DNA of 64,000 nt. Source: Rhizobium sp. P40RR-XXII (lineage in GTDB: Bacteria; Pseudomonadota; Alphaproteobacteria; Rhizobiales; Rhizobiaceae). Numbering within the stretch: position 1 is the first letter of the stretch; each line of letters starts with the position of its first letter. Location of the stretch: positions 1 through 64,000 of the forward strand of contig NZ_JABAII010000018.1 in assembly GCF_012641405.1 (NCBI RefSeq), written 5' to 3'. Below are positions 7,861 through 15,995 of this stretch, one piece after another. Position numbers and translations under genes: made by a program. The notes under the pieces are model-generated. The model saw nothing but the letters and a program-made list of their open reading frames with translations. It did not search any database and was not told the origin of the DNA.

Positions 7861-10017
7861 TCAATTCATGTCAATTTTTCCAGCAGTCATCGTAACGGAT
7901 GTATCCTGCTTGATGTTGAGTTTGACACCCTCAATGGTAATCGTTCCATCGCGCTCCATGACTATTCGAGATTTTCCGCAAATGATCTCGTATTTGTAAC
8001 CAATCATCGACACCTTGGTCTGCCCCACCTCCTCCCATGACCCCATCGCGACGCTCTCATTCTTCACGCCGCCAACCGTTAGCTGATACCCGCCCCCGAC
8101 CGTGGTTGCCTTTGCCGCACCGACGATTTCCGTAGACGACACCATTACGGTTTCCGCCTTGTTCTTGCCAACGCCGACGATCATATTGCCTTCGCCCATG
8201 GTAGCTTGAGAGAGAAAGCCAAGGACATCCGTGAAGCCGCCAAGCTTGCTCGTAAGAACGTTGCCGACTGTGTCGCGCAATATCCCCATCGCGGCCGTGA
8301 CACCTTTTTGCAGGATGTTTGGCCCAACCATTAGCGTCATATTGCCGCCGATGACTTCGTGGTGATTGTTGCCGACCTCGATCGACTTATTGTGGCCTAT
8401 CGACTCCGCCTGGTTATTATCGATGCGTTTGGAATGGGAGTTTTCGACGTGCACGCGATGATCGCGTTGAGCGTGCATATAGATTTCTTCCCGTCCGTTC
8501 TCGTCTTCGAAGGAGAGCTCGTTAAAGCCATTACCCTTGTGGGTCTGCGTTCTGAAGATGGACTTGGTCTTATTCGCGGGAAGCGTGTAAGGCACGCTAT
8601 TGGCTGGATTCGGCACCACGCCGGTTACCAGGGGCCGGTCCGGATCGCCGTCGATGAAGGCGACCATGACTTCCATGCCGATGCGCGGGATGATCTGGCC
8701 GCCCCATGTGCCGCCGGCCCAGTTCTGAGCGACCCGCACCCAGCAGGTATCCGATCCGTCCTTCTTGGCGCGGCGATCCCAGGGATACCAAAGCTTGATG
8801 CGGCCGTATTGATCCGGATGGATTTCCTCGCCGGATGGGCCGGCGACGATCGCGACCTGAGTGCCGCGAATGCGCGGCCGCTCCGTCTTGCGATGCGGCG
8901 TCATCGCGACGCGCGACGGCACCGCTTCGAAATCATTGGTATATTCCGGCTGGTCCATATTGGTTTCGTAGGAGGGGTCGAGCGCGACGTGGGTTGCGCG
9001 CACGATCACGTGTTCCTCGTAAACATGCTCCGGATGGGCCACTTCATAGGGCGTGAAGCGGCGGCCTGCCTCCAATATGCGTGAGGTCGAACGCCCAACC
9101 ACGCGATTGTGGTCGGCCTCACTTGCCTGCATGCGCAGCTTCTGCGCCCTTTCGGCTTCCGCAATCGATGAGATGCGGGCCGGATATTCGTAAAGCTCAC
9201 GCTTCATCGCGCCCGGCATCTGCACAAGTGATGGTGTGGTCGTACCCGGCACCATTTGCGGCGTCTCGAAATTCCAGTCGGCGCCGGCGCGTTGGCCGGG
9301 GATATAGGCGTAATGCCTCATCCATTCATTGATATGGTTGCGGTCGGTCGAACCTTGGGCAAGCCGAACCATGCCCTCGCCCTGTGCGGATGGCGACGGC
9401 CCCGCCCATGAATTCGCGCCGTCCGCGACATGCAGCCGGTGGCTGCCGTCTTCGTGGGAAAACCAGTAGAACAGCCCGTCTTCCTCGAAACGGCGGGTCA
9501 GATAATCCAGATCCGTTTCGTTCCATTGCACCGAATAATGCTGTGGCGGCGGCGGTGTCACCACGCCGGAAACATCGGGGGCCGGAATTCCATGTTCGGA
9601 AAACAGCGTTTCGACGATATCGATGCTGGTCTTGTCCATCCAGATGCGGCAGTCCGAGCGCTGCGAGAGCAGCCACATTTGCGGCTTCAAGACCATCGAA
9701 TAGGAGCGCAGACCGCGCGTGATCGGCGGCCCTTCCTGCAGGCTCGTCACCAGACCGTTGAAGGGACGGCGAACGCCGTCACCGCCATCTTCGGCCTGCC
9801 GAACTTCGATGGAGACATCGACGAGCCGGCCGATCAGATCCTGCGGCTGGATGATTTCGCGCTTGGCGCGCACGGAAAGCTGGATGTCGAAAAGTGCGGA
9901 CACGCCTTCCGTTATCGTCACCCGCTCCGGCAAGAGCTGGTCCGTACCAAGCGGTGAGACGACCCGGAGATTTCGGGTCGCCTGGATGAAATCATTGGCC
10001 GAAGGCTGATCGTTCAT
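7861..10017 (-). CDS. vgrG: VgrG spike protein (TssI)
   Basis: 718 aa. The N-terminal gp27-like part contains LQEGPPITRGLRSYSMVLKP and the FEEDGLFYWFSHEDG signature. The middle gp5-like OB-fold has IHPDQYGRIKLWYPWDRR and GWGGQIIPRIGMEVMVAFIDGDPDRP-like segments (about residues 400-450). The C-terminal part is a repetitive beta-helix with NSHSKRIDNNQAESIGHNKS. No extra toxin domain follows, so this is a structural, non-evolved VgrG. Its final about 40 residues resemble the separate small protein at 4965-5216. It forms the puncturing tip on the Hcp tube and carries the effectors encoded downstream. Confidence 0.97.
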   Translation of the reverse strand: MNDQPSANDFIQATRNLRVVSPLGTDQLLPERVTITEGVSALFDIQLSVRAKREIIQPQDLIGRLVDVSIEVRQAEDGGDGVRRPFNGLVTSLQEGPPITRGLRSYSMVLKPQMWLLSQRSDCRIWMDKTSIDIVETLFSEHGIPAPDVSGVVTPPPPQHYSVQWNETDLDYLTRRFEEDGLFYWFSHEDGSHRLHVADGANSWAGPSPSAQGEGMVRLAQGSTDRNHINEWMRHYAYIPGQRAGADWNFETPQMVPGTTTPSLVQMPGAMKRELYEYPARISSIAEAERAQKLRMQASEADHNRVVGRSTSRILEAGRRFTPYEVAHPEHVYEEHVIVRATHVALDPSYETNMDQPEYTNDFEAVPSRVAMTPHRKTERPRIRGTQVAIVAGPSGEEIHPDQYGRIKLWYPWDRRAKKDGSDTCWVRVAQNWAGGTWGGQIIPRIGMEVMVAFIDGDPDRPLVTGVVPNPANSVPYTLPANKTKSIFRTQTHKGNGFNELSFEDENGREEIYMHAQRDHRVHVENSHSKRIDNNQAESIGHNKSIEVGNNHHEVIGGNMTLMVGPNILQKGVTAAMGILRDTVGNVLTSKLGGFTDVLGFLSQATMGEGNMIVGVGKNKAETVMVSSTEIVGAAKATTVGGGYQLTVGGVKNESVAMGSWEEVGQTKVSMIGYKYEIICGKSRIVMERDGTITIEGVKLNIKQDTSVTMTAGKIDMN

Positions 10018-10023
10018 CTGCGT

Positions 10024-10572
10024 TTATCCTACCAGTGAACTTGCCGAGCCCGTCTTGCCGGCGCTGCCGACCACCTGCTTGCGGCCGCCCACCAGATAGG
10101 CGATCTGGTACAAGGTGCCATTCGGCACGGTTTCGCGCATGCTGGGACCGTAGAGCACGTCCGGCGTCAGGATCTTGCCGATATCGGCGCGCGAAGCGAC
10201 CGTGCCGAGCAGATAGGCACCGCGCACCATGTAGGTCCGGACCTCGGCATCAGTCACCGTATAGTTGAACTGAGCGACAAAGGCCGAATGGTGGTTGACG
10301 TCCATTTCCCGGATGATGTGAGGCTCGTTGTTTTGCAGCCACACCTTCAGCCAATGCGTCAACGACATCTCATTGGCTTTTTCCATAACGGACCGGAGAC
10401 CAGAAGCGAACGCACCTGCGGCCTGGTTGCGGGCGGCATATTCGCGCGGACCTTGCGGCCATGAGAAGTAATCGTAGGAAGGACCGCGGCCCGCGCGCTT
10501 GATCGGCGGAAGGTCGGTCTGCTTCACCGGCTCCATTTGCAGAGCCGGCGATGAAACGGAAAAATCTACCAT
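10024..10572 (-). CDS. Unknown 182-aa T6SS-linked protein between hcp and vgrG
   Basis: I do not recognise a family. The N-terminus is Pro-rich (MVDFSVSSPALQMEPVKQTD, then LPPIKRAGRGPSYDYF), followed by a helical part (AAGAFASGLRSVMEKANEMS) and a mostly strand-like C-terminal half ending in Gly/Ser. There is no signal peptide or membrane segment. In A. tumefaciens the comparable position holds the amidase pair tae/tai, but this protein shows no Cys-His amidase motif. It ends 7 bp before vgrG and lies after a strong hairpin downstream of hcp. It may be an adaptor, a cargo protein or a tube-related accessory. Confidence 0.7.
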   Translation of the reverse strand: MVDFSVSSPALQMEPVKQTDLPPIKRAGRGPSYDYFSWPQGPREYAARNQAAGAFASGLRSVMEKANEMSLTHWLKVWLQNNEPHIIREMDVNHHSAFVAQFNYTVTDAEVRTYMVRGAYLLGTVASRADIGKILTPDVLYGPSMRETVPNGTLYQIAYLVGGRKQVVGSAGKTGSASSLVG

Positions 10573-10645
10573 GGCGACCTCGATGAAAAAGGTTGTCGAG
10601 AATGTTCAAATCCCAGCCGCCGCAGCGATCTGGCATTGGGCACGA

Positions 10646-10675
10646 TTCCGGCGCGTTGATTGCAACGCGCCGGAA
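10646..10675 (-). terminator. Strong hairpin just downstream of hcp
   Basis: TTCCGGCGCGTTG (10646-10658) and CAACGCGCCGGAA (10663-10675) form a perfect 13-bp stem with a 4-base loop, 14 bp after the hcp stop on the leftward strand. No clear T-run follows, so it may be a partial terminator or an mRNA-protecting structure that keeps hcp transcripts more abundant than those of vgrG and the effectors. Confidence 0.6.
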
Positions 10676-10688
10676 AACGATGCTGGTG

Positions 10689-11165
10689 TTAGGCAGCCTT
10701 GGTCGTTGCCAGATCGTAGGAAGCGATCATCGGCGACTGCGGCGTCTGCGAGTCGTCGTAAGGCGTGTACTTCACTTCCATCTTGGTGAAGTTCAGCTTG
10801 ATCGTCTCGACCGGGCGATCGCCGCTGGAATCGACCGAGTAGCTGGCGATCAGCGTATTGGTCAGCGTGTATTCGATGTAGGTATCGCCCGGATTGCCTG
10901 TTGTCACCAGATGGATGACGGCCTGCTTGCCGGTACGGCCCGAGCATGCTTCCTGGAACAGCTTGGTCGACGAGGAATCGCTGACCTTGGTCAGGATGAC
11001 TTCCGAAACGGTGGGCTCGGAAGCTTCGCGGTTCGCTGCGGAACCGGCCGACGTCTTCATGTTGCGCGAGACGTTCCAGTGGATGACTTCGATGTCCATC
11101 CACTTCTTGTGCTGCTCATGGGTGGCATCGCCTTGAATTCCGTCGATCTGCAGATAAATCGGCAT
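10689..11165 (-). CDS. hcp: Hcp tube protein (TssD)
   Basis: 158 aa, normal length for Hcp. It starts MPIYLQIDGIQGDATHEQHK, with WMDIEVIHWNV, the ASEPTVSEVILTKVSD loop and YIEYTLTNTLIASYSVD, all typical of the Hcp beta-barrel. Hexamers stack into the inner tube expelled by sheath contraction, and they also appear in culture supernatants as the usual sign of T6SS activity. A good ribosome site (GGAGAG) precedes the ATG. It lies between clpV and the unknown 182-aa gene, as in A. tumefaciens, where hcp follows clpV. Confidence 0.97.
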   Translation of the reverse strand: MPIYLQIDGIQGDATHEQHKKWMDIEVIHWNVSRNMKTSAGSAANREASEPTVSEVILTKVSDSSSTKLFQEACSGRTGKQAVIHLVTTGNPGDTYIEYTLTNTLIASYSVDSSGDRPVETIKLNFTKMEVKYTPYDDSQTPQSPMIASYDLATTKAA

Positions 11166-11231
11166 GCTCTCAACTCTCCTGTTTGAATTTGAATTTCACC
11201 TTGTCGCTGCAAGGCGGGTTTACCTTTCCGT

Positions 11232-13988
11232 CTAATGCCGCATCCGGACGTTTCGCTCGTCCGGGGCTGCTTCATTCGCCGCGCCGCCTTGTTCGGGGTC
11301 AGCGAATTCATGGTCGTTCACCGGCTTCTCCTCGATGAGGAAGCGGTGATCGTGAAAACTGATGCTGATGCCGGCAATCTTGCGCCGCTCGGCAACGGCA
11401 TCGAGGAAGAAGGTCGACAATTCGGGCAGAAGATCGCGCCCGATCATGGTCTCGATGGCGCGCGCGCCCATCTCGCTCGCCTTCGCGCGGCTGACAAGCG
11501 CGTCACGGGCCGGTTCCGACAGGAAAACCGCGGTCCCGTAGGAGGCTGAGACACGATCGCGGATGCGGCCTATCTGGATATCGACAATGCCGCTCAACGT
11601 CTCGCCGTTCAGCGGCATGAAAGGCAGCACCGTGGTTCTACCGACGAAGGCCGGCTTGAAATGCTTCTGCAATTCGGGAAGCAGCAATGCTTCAAGCGCC
11701 TGACCCTCGGGCATGGTCTCCGGATCGGCGGCAAGTGCCGCCAGCAGATCCAAGCCGGTATTGGCGGTCATGACGATCGTGGTATTCTTGAAATCGATGT
11801 CGCGGCCTTCGCCATCGCGCAGCGTCCCCTTGTCGAAGACCTGATAGAACACCTCCTGGACGCCCGGATGTGCCTTGTCGATCTCGTCCAGCAGCAGGAC
11901 GCCGTAGGGACGTCGGCGGACCGCCTCGGTCAGCACGCCGCCTTCACCGTAGCCGACATAGCCGGGCGGCGATCCGAGCAGCAGCGAAACCTTATGCTCC
12001 TCCTTGAACTCGGACATGTTGATGGTCGTCAGATATTGGCTGCCGCCATAAAGAAGATCGGCGAGAGACAGCGCCGTTTCGGTCTTGCCGGTTCCCGACA
12101 TGCCGACAAGCAGGAAGACGGCAGGCGGGCGGCGTGGGTCGGAAAGGCCGGCGCGCGCCGAGCGCATGGCGGCCGAAATTCGCGCGATCGCGGCGTCCTG
12201 GCCAAGCACGCGCTCCTTGAGCCTTGCGTCGAGCGTCTTGACGGTCTCGACCTGATCCGACAGCAGCTTGCCCACAGGAATACCAGTCCAGCGGGCGACG
12301 ATACCAGCGATCACTTCCTTGTCGACGACGCGCGGAACCAATGGCGTCTCGCCGGCAACATCGGCAAGGTTGCGCTCAGCTTGCGCCAGCGCCGCGCGAG
12401 CGGCTTCCGAGGAACCGCTCGCGGGAAAAAGCGCGACATTGCCCTCATGGGTCTGGTCGCCCCGTGCGGGCGCACTCTCCTCGGCCTGCAGCGTACCGGC
12501 ATCGCTAAACGATGCCTCGATCCGGTCCGCCTCCTTCGACAGGCGGATTTCCTCGTCGAATTTGGCCTGCAAACGCTCAATCTCGAGCAGCACCTCGCGC
12601 TTCTCATTCTCGATGATCACAAGCCGCGCGGTGAGCTCAGGCGTCACCGGCTCGGCTAAAAGTGCTGCAGCTTCCGCCTCCAGCATCTCCTGCTCGTTGC
12701 GCAAGCCTTTGAGCGCCTCGGGAACGGTCTGTCGGGAAAGCGACACGGCGGCAGCGGCAGTATCGATGAGGCTGATCGCCTTGTCCGGCAACTGCCGCGC
12801 CGGGATGTAGCGGGCGGAAAGACGCACGGCGGCAGCCAGCGCCTCGTCGCGGATGCGCACCTTGTGATGAGCCTTGAAGCTACCGACAATGCCGCGCAGC
12901 ATGCGGATGGCGGTTTCCTCATCGGGCTCCAGCACCTGAACGACCTGGAAACGCCGGGTCAGTGCCGCATCCTTCTCGATGTGGCGCTTGTATTCGCTCC
13001 ACGTCGTCGCGGCAATCGTTCGGAGTTCGCCGCGGGCCAGTGCCGGCTTTAGAATGTTGGCGGCATCGCCCTGCCCGGCCTGGCCGCCGGCGCCGATTAG
13101 ACCATGCGCCTCGTCGATAAAGAGAATGATCGGCTCCGCGGCGGCGCGCACCGCGGCGACCACGCCATGCAGGCGCCGCTCGAACTCGCCTTTCACGCCG
13201 GCTCCGGCCTGCAGCAGGCTGAGATCGAGGAGGAGAATACGCACGGACTTCAGCATATCAGGCACGCTTCCGGCGGCAATTTCCAACGCCAGCGCTTCGG
13301 CCACGGCCGTCTTGCCGACCCCCGCCTCGCCCACCAGGATAGGATTGTTCTGCCGGCGCCGCATCAGGATATCGATGACCTGGCGCAGTTCGCGATCCCG
13401 TCCGATCACCGGATCTATGCGGCCGAGCTTGGCATCGGCCGTCATGTCGCGGGTGTAGAGGCGGAGAAATTCGTTCTCGCCGGCGGCGGGAACGGCTTCA
13501 GAATGTTGCGATGGCGAGGCGGCATCCTGAGACGGAGCCGCGCTCAAGCGCTTTTCGAGAATATTGCGATCGAGGTTGCGTAGCGATGGCGCCATGCCCC
13601 GCGCCATGATCCGCAGCGATTGGTCATCCGTGAGCGCGGTCAGAAGATCGGCGAGCGTAACGCTGTTGCGGCCGCATTGAAGCGAGGCGACAAGCCAGCC
13701 TTCCCGCATCAGCGCCAGCAAATTTTGGGAGAGCACGAGGGCGGCACCATCCCCTCTCGGCAGTTCGGCAATGGCGTTATCAAGCTCCGCGCGCAGCGCC
13801 GCGGATGACACGCTAAGTTCTTCAAAAAAAGAGCAAACTTCCGATGACTCTAATAAGGAGACTATCCAATGTGCGACATCGACATTCGCATGCCGATCAC
13901 GTGCTGCATGCGACGCTGCAGCCTCGAGGCCGACGCGCAATGCTGGCTCGAGCGTTCTGATCAGGCGATTGAGATCGATATTCGACAC
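11232..13988 (-). CDS. clpV: ClpV sheath-recycling AAA+ ATPase (TssH)
   Basis: 918 aa. A Clp N-domain (about 1-150) is followed by a first AAA+ module with Walker A GEAGVGKT at 220-227 and FIDEAHGLIGAGG. The middle coiled coil comes next, then a second module with GMSGTGKTETALSL and LLLDEIDKAHP. ClpV disassembles the contracted TssB-TssC sheath. The start is GTG 13988 with GGGAGG 10 bp upstream. It heads the leftward operon and is divergent from tssA across about 150 bp. The first about 170 bp of the gene are clearly more AT-rich than the rest, matching a similar tract in tssA. Confidence 0.96.
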   Translation of the reverse strand: MSNIDLNRLIRTLEPALRVGLEAAASHAARDRHANVDVAHWIVSLLESSEVCSFFEELSVSSAALRAELDNAIAELPRGDGAALVLSQNLLALMREGWLVASLQCGRNSVTLADLLTALTDDQSLRIMARGMAPSLRNLDRNILEKRLSAAPSQDAASPSQHSEAVPAAGENEFLRLYTRDMTADAKLGRIDPVIGRDRELRQVIDILMRRRQNNPILVGEAGVGKTAVAEALALEIAAGSVPDMLKSVRILLLDLSLLQAGAGVKGEFERRLHGVVAAVRAAAEPIILFIDEAHGLIGAGGQAGQGDAANILKPALARGELRTIAATTWSEYKRHIEKDAALTRRFQVVQVLEPDEETAIRMLRGIVGSFKAHHKVRIRDEALAAAVRLSARYIPARQLPDKAISLIDTAAAAVSLSRQTVPEALKGLRNEQEMLEAEAAALLAEPVTPELTARLVIIENEKREVLLEIERLQAKFDEEIRLSKEADRIEASFSDAGTLQAEESAPARGDQTHEGNVALFPASGSSEAARAALAQAERNLADVAGETPLVPRVVDKEVIAGIVARWTGIPVGKLLSDQVETVKTLDARLKERVLGQDAAIARISAAMRSARAGLSDPRRPPAVFLLVGMSGTGKTETALSLADLLYGGSQYLTTINMSEFKEEHKVSLLLGSPPGYVGYGEGGVLTEAVRRRPYGVLLLDEIDKAHPGVQEVFYQVFDKGTLRDGEGRDIDFKNTTIVMTANTGLDLLAALAADPETMPEGQALEALLLPELQKHFKPAFVGRTTVLPFMPLNGETLSGIVDIQIGRIRDRVSASYGTAVFLSEPARDALVSRAKASEMGARAIETMIGRDLLPELSTFFLDAVAERRKIAGISISFHDHRFLIEEKPVNDHEFADPEQGGAANEAAPDERNVRMRH

Positions 13989-14139
13989 CTAGAAGTTTCC
14001 TCCCTCTAGTTTCATTTCAACCACACCTTCATGTCGCGGCAACAACTAGGGCGGTTATTCTCCGGAGTCCAGACGGACAACAAAAAATTTTTCATGTGGT
14101 CAAAAATCGGAATTGTCACAAATTCGTTGCAGAATAGAC

Positions 14140-15264
14140 ATGGTTGACAAAGGAATATATCGACATAAGTATCACGCCCTTAAACGATGTAGTTCGAGCT
14201 ATGGAGCTAATATCCTGCTGAACGTCCGCGACATAGAGAATTCATTTGAAGAAAATGCGCCATGCGGAGAAAATGTGCGCAACAATACTTCTATGCGCGA
14301 AATATACTATAGAATAAAAGACGCCAGAAACCAGGCTCGCGCTACGGAACGAGGTATATCACCAGGTGAAAATATTAGTCTTTCACCTCTTTGGACAGAT
14401 GTTAGCAATCTTGGATTGCAGATTGTTTCTTCTAAAAGTAAGGACCTCGAAGTATTAGCATGGCTGGCCGAGGCGGAATTACGTCTGCGAGGATTCGAGG
14501 GTTTAAGGGATGTCTACCAGGCGATTGCGTCGCTATTGGACAAGCATTGGGAGAAATTTCATTCCGTCGGAGCAGACGATATCGAAGAGCGGCTTGCCCC
14601 GCTTTCAGGTCTTAATGGTGTCGGCGGCGAAGGGACCATCATTCAGGCGATCAGGCTGTCGCCGCTCGTTCCCGGAATGAAATTCGGTCAATTTTCCCTT
14701 TGGGATTTTCAGTTGTCGCAACGGCCCAACGAGGTGAAACGGCGCGATGAGCTGAACCAGGCTGTCCTTGAAGCCGGCACGGCAGCGATGAGCTCGCATC
14801 TGGAAATGGTGAAGGGCTGCATCGCAGCTTTCGATCGGCTGGTGTCCATTTTGAACGAGCGCTGCGGACAGATGGCGCCACCCAGCTCGAATACGCACAA
14901 TGTCCTGCACGAGGCTGCCGCAGCGCTTCGGACCCTTGCCGGCATCGAAACGCAGGCAGCCGAGGCCGACGTGGATCCGCAGCAGCAGGAAGGTTCGGGC
15001 GAGCCGGCGCAAGGTCGCCCGCGCCCCTTGGGCGCCGAGCAGATCGGCTCGCGCGAAGAGGCTTTCGAGCTGCTGCTGGCCGTCGCGCGTTATTTTCGCC
15101 GCACGGAACCGCATTCGCCGATCTCCATGTCGATCGAGACGATGGTCCGGCGCGGACGCATGGATTTTTCGGAACTATTGGCCGAACTGCTGCCGGAGGC
15201 GCAGGTCCGCAACGCCGTTCTAACGGCGGCGGGCATTCAGCCGAAGTCGAACAAGACGGGATGA
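14140..15264 (+). CDS. tssA: TssA baseplate/cap protein (ImpA)
   Basis: About 374 aa from ATG 14140; a TTG at 14113 would add 9 residues. The N-terminal ImpA_N domain shows ENAPCGENVR and LSPLWTDVSN, then LAWLAEAELRLRGFEGLRDVY, the family hallmark. A variable linker rich in Gln/Pro follows, then a helical C-terminal domain with SREEAFELLLAVARYFRRTEPHSPI. TssA helps assemble the baseplate and primes sheath growth. It is the first gene of the rightward imp operon. The first about 330 bp are AT-rich (about 37-47% GC in sampled lines) against more than 60% further on, suggesting a mosaic gene. Confidence 0.93.
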   Translation: MVDKGIYRHKYHALKRCSSSYGANILLNVRDIENSFEENAPCGENVRNNTSMREIYYRIKDARNQARATERGISPGENISLSPLWTDVSNLGLQIVSSKSKDLEVLAWLAEAELRLRGFEGLRDVYQAIASLLDKHWEKFHSVGADDIEERLAPLSGLNGVGGEGTIIQAIRLSPLVPGMKFGQFSLWDFQLSQRPNEVKRRDELNQAVLEAGTAAMSSHLEMVKGCIAAFDRLVSILNERCGQMAPPSSNTHNVLHEAAAALRTLAGIETQAAEADVDPQQQEGSGEPAQGRPRPLGAEQIGSREEAFELLLAVARYFRRTEPHSPISMSIETMVRRGRMDFSELLAELLPEAQVRNAVLTAAGIQPKSNKTG

Positions 15265-15370
15265 CAAATAGAACTGGTATCCTGAACTTTTTGCAACCCG
15301 CTCTTTCCAAAGGCGAGTTGTGCCACATGTGAAGAGCGAAATTGCCGCTGGGATTTGAAGGAGAAGCTTT

Positions 15371-15883
15371 ATGGCGAGTGTTCACGAAAAACTGGAACGA
15401 GTGCGCAAGCCGAGGGTCCACATCAAGTATGAGGTGGAGACCGAGGGCGCCATGGTCGTCAAGGAATTGCCCTTTGTCGTCGGCGTGCTCGGCGATTTCT
15501 CGGGCAATCCGACCCAACCGCTGAAACCGTTCGGCGAACGCAAGTTCGTGCAGATCGATCGCGACAATTTCGACGATGTGATGCGCCGCATGACGCCGGG
15601 CCTGAACATCGCTGTCGAAAACACGCTCGAGGGCGACGGTTCGCAGCTTCCCGTTTCGCTGAAATTCGAAAGCATTCAGGATTTCGAGCCCGGCTCGGTC
15701 GTCAATCAGGTGCCCGCGCTGAAGGCGCTCCTCGATGCCCGCAACCAGCTTCGCGACCTCATGAGCAAGGCCGACCGATCCGAAGAGCTGGAGCGGCTGC
15801 TCGAGGATGTCCTGCAGAACAAGACGGATCTCTCGAAGCTGATGTCCGAACTCGGTCTGGCCGACAAGCCGACCGCAAGCTGA
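15371..15883 (+). CDS. tssB: TssB sheath subunit (ImpB)
   Basis: 170 aa, the usual length. It begins MASVHEKLERVRKPRVHIKY and has the ELPFVVGVLGDFSG motif, RKFVQIDRDNFDDVM and the C-terminal helix used to hold TssC. Together with TssC it makes the contractile sheath. A strong ribosome site (AAGGAGAAGC) precedes ATG 15371. About 105 bp separate it from tssA; that gap holds only a weak CGCTCTT/AAGAGCG hairpin at 15299-15338. Confidence 0.96.
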   Translation: MASVHEKLERVRKPRVHIKYEVETEGAMVVKELPFVVGVLGDFSGNPTQPLKPFGERKFVQIDRDNFDDVMRRMTPGLNIAVENTLEGDGSQLPVSLKFESIQDFEPGSVVNQVPALKALLDARNQLRDLMSKADRSEELERLLEDVLQNKTDLSKLMSELGLADKPTAS

Positions 15884-15995
15884 TCGTCGTCGATTGCCGG
15901 CTGGCGCCGGTCGTCCAATCCTGTTTCAAGCAGCCGATAACGGCAGGCATCGAGCTCCACCGCTATCGCCCGCACTTTCCGCAAGGATCGAAAAA

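Noticed and set aside
8359..9084. A 241-codon rightward open frame opposite vgrG
   Set aside because: It lies wholly antisense to strongly conserved VgrG sequence and shows no family motif; such long antisense frames are common in GC-rich DNA.
11661..12659. A 332-codon rightward open frame opposite clpV
   Set aside because: It is antisense to the ClpV ATPase domains, with no ribosome site or recognisable domain, so it is a shadow of clpV.
15299..15338. A CGCTCTT/AAGAGCG hairpin between tssA and tssB as a terminator
   Set aside because: Only 7 bp of stem, a 24-base loop and no T-run, inside an otherwise continuous operon.
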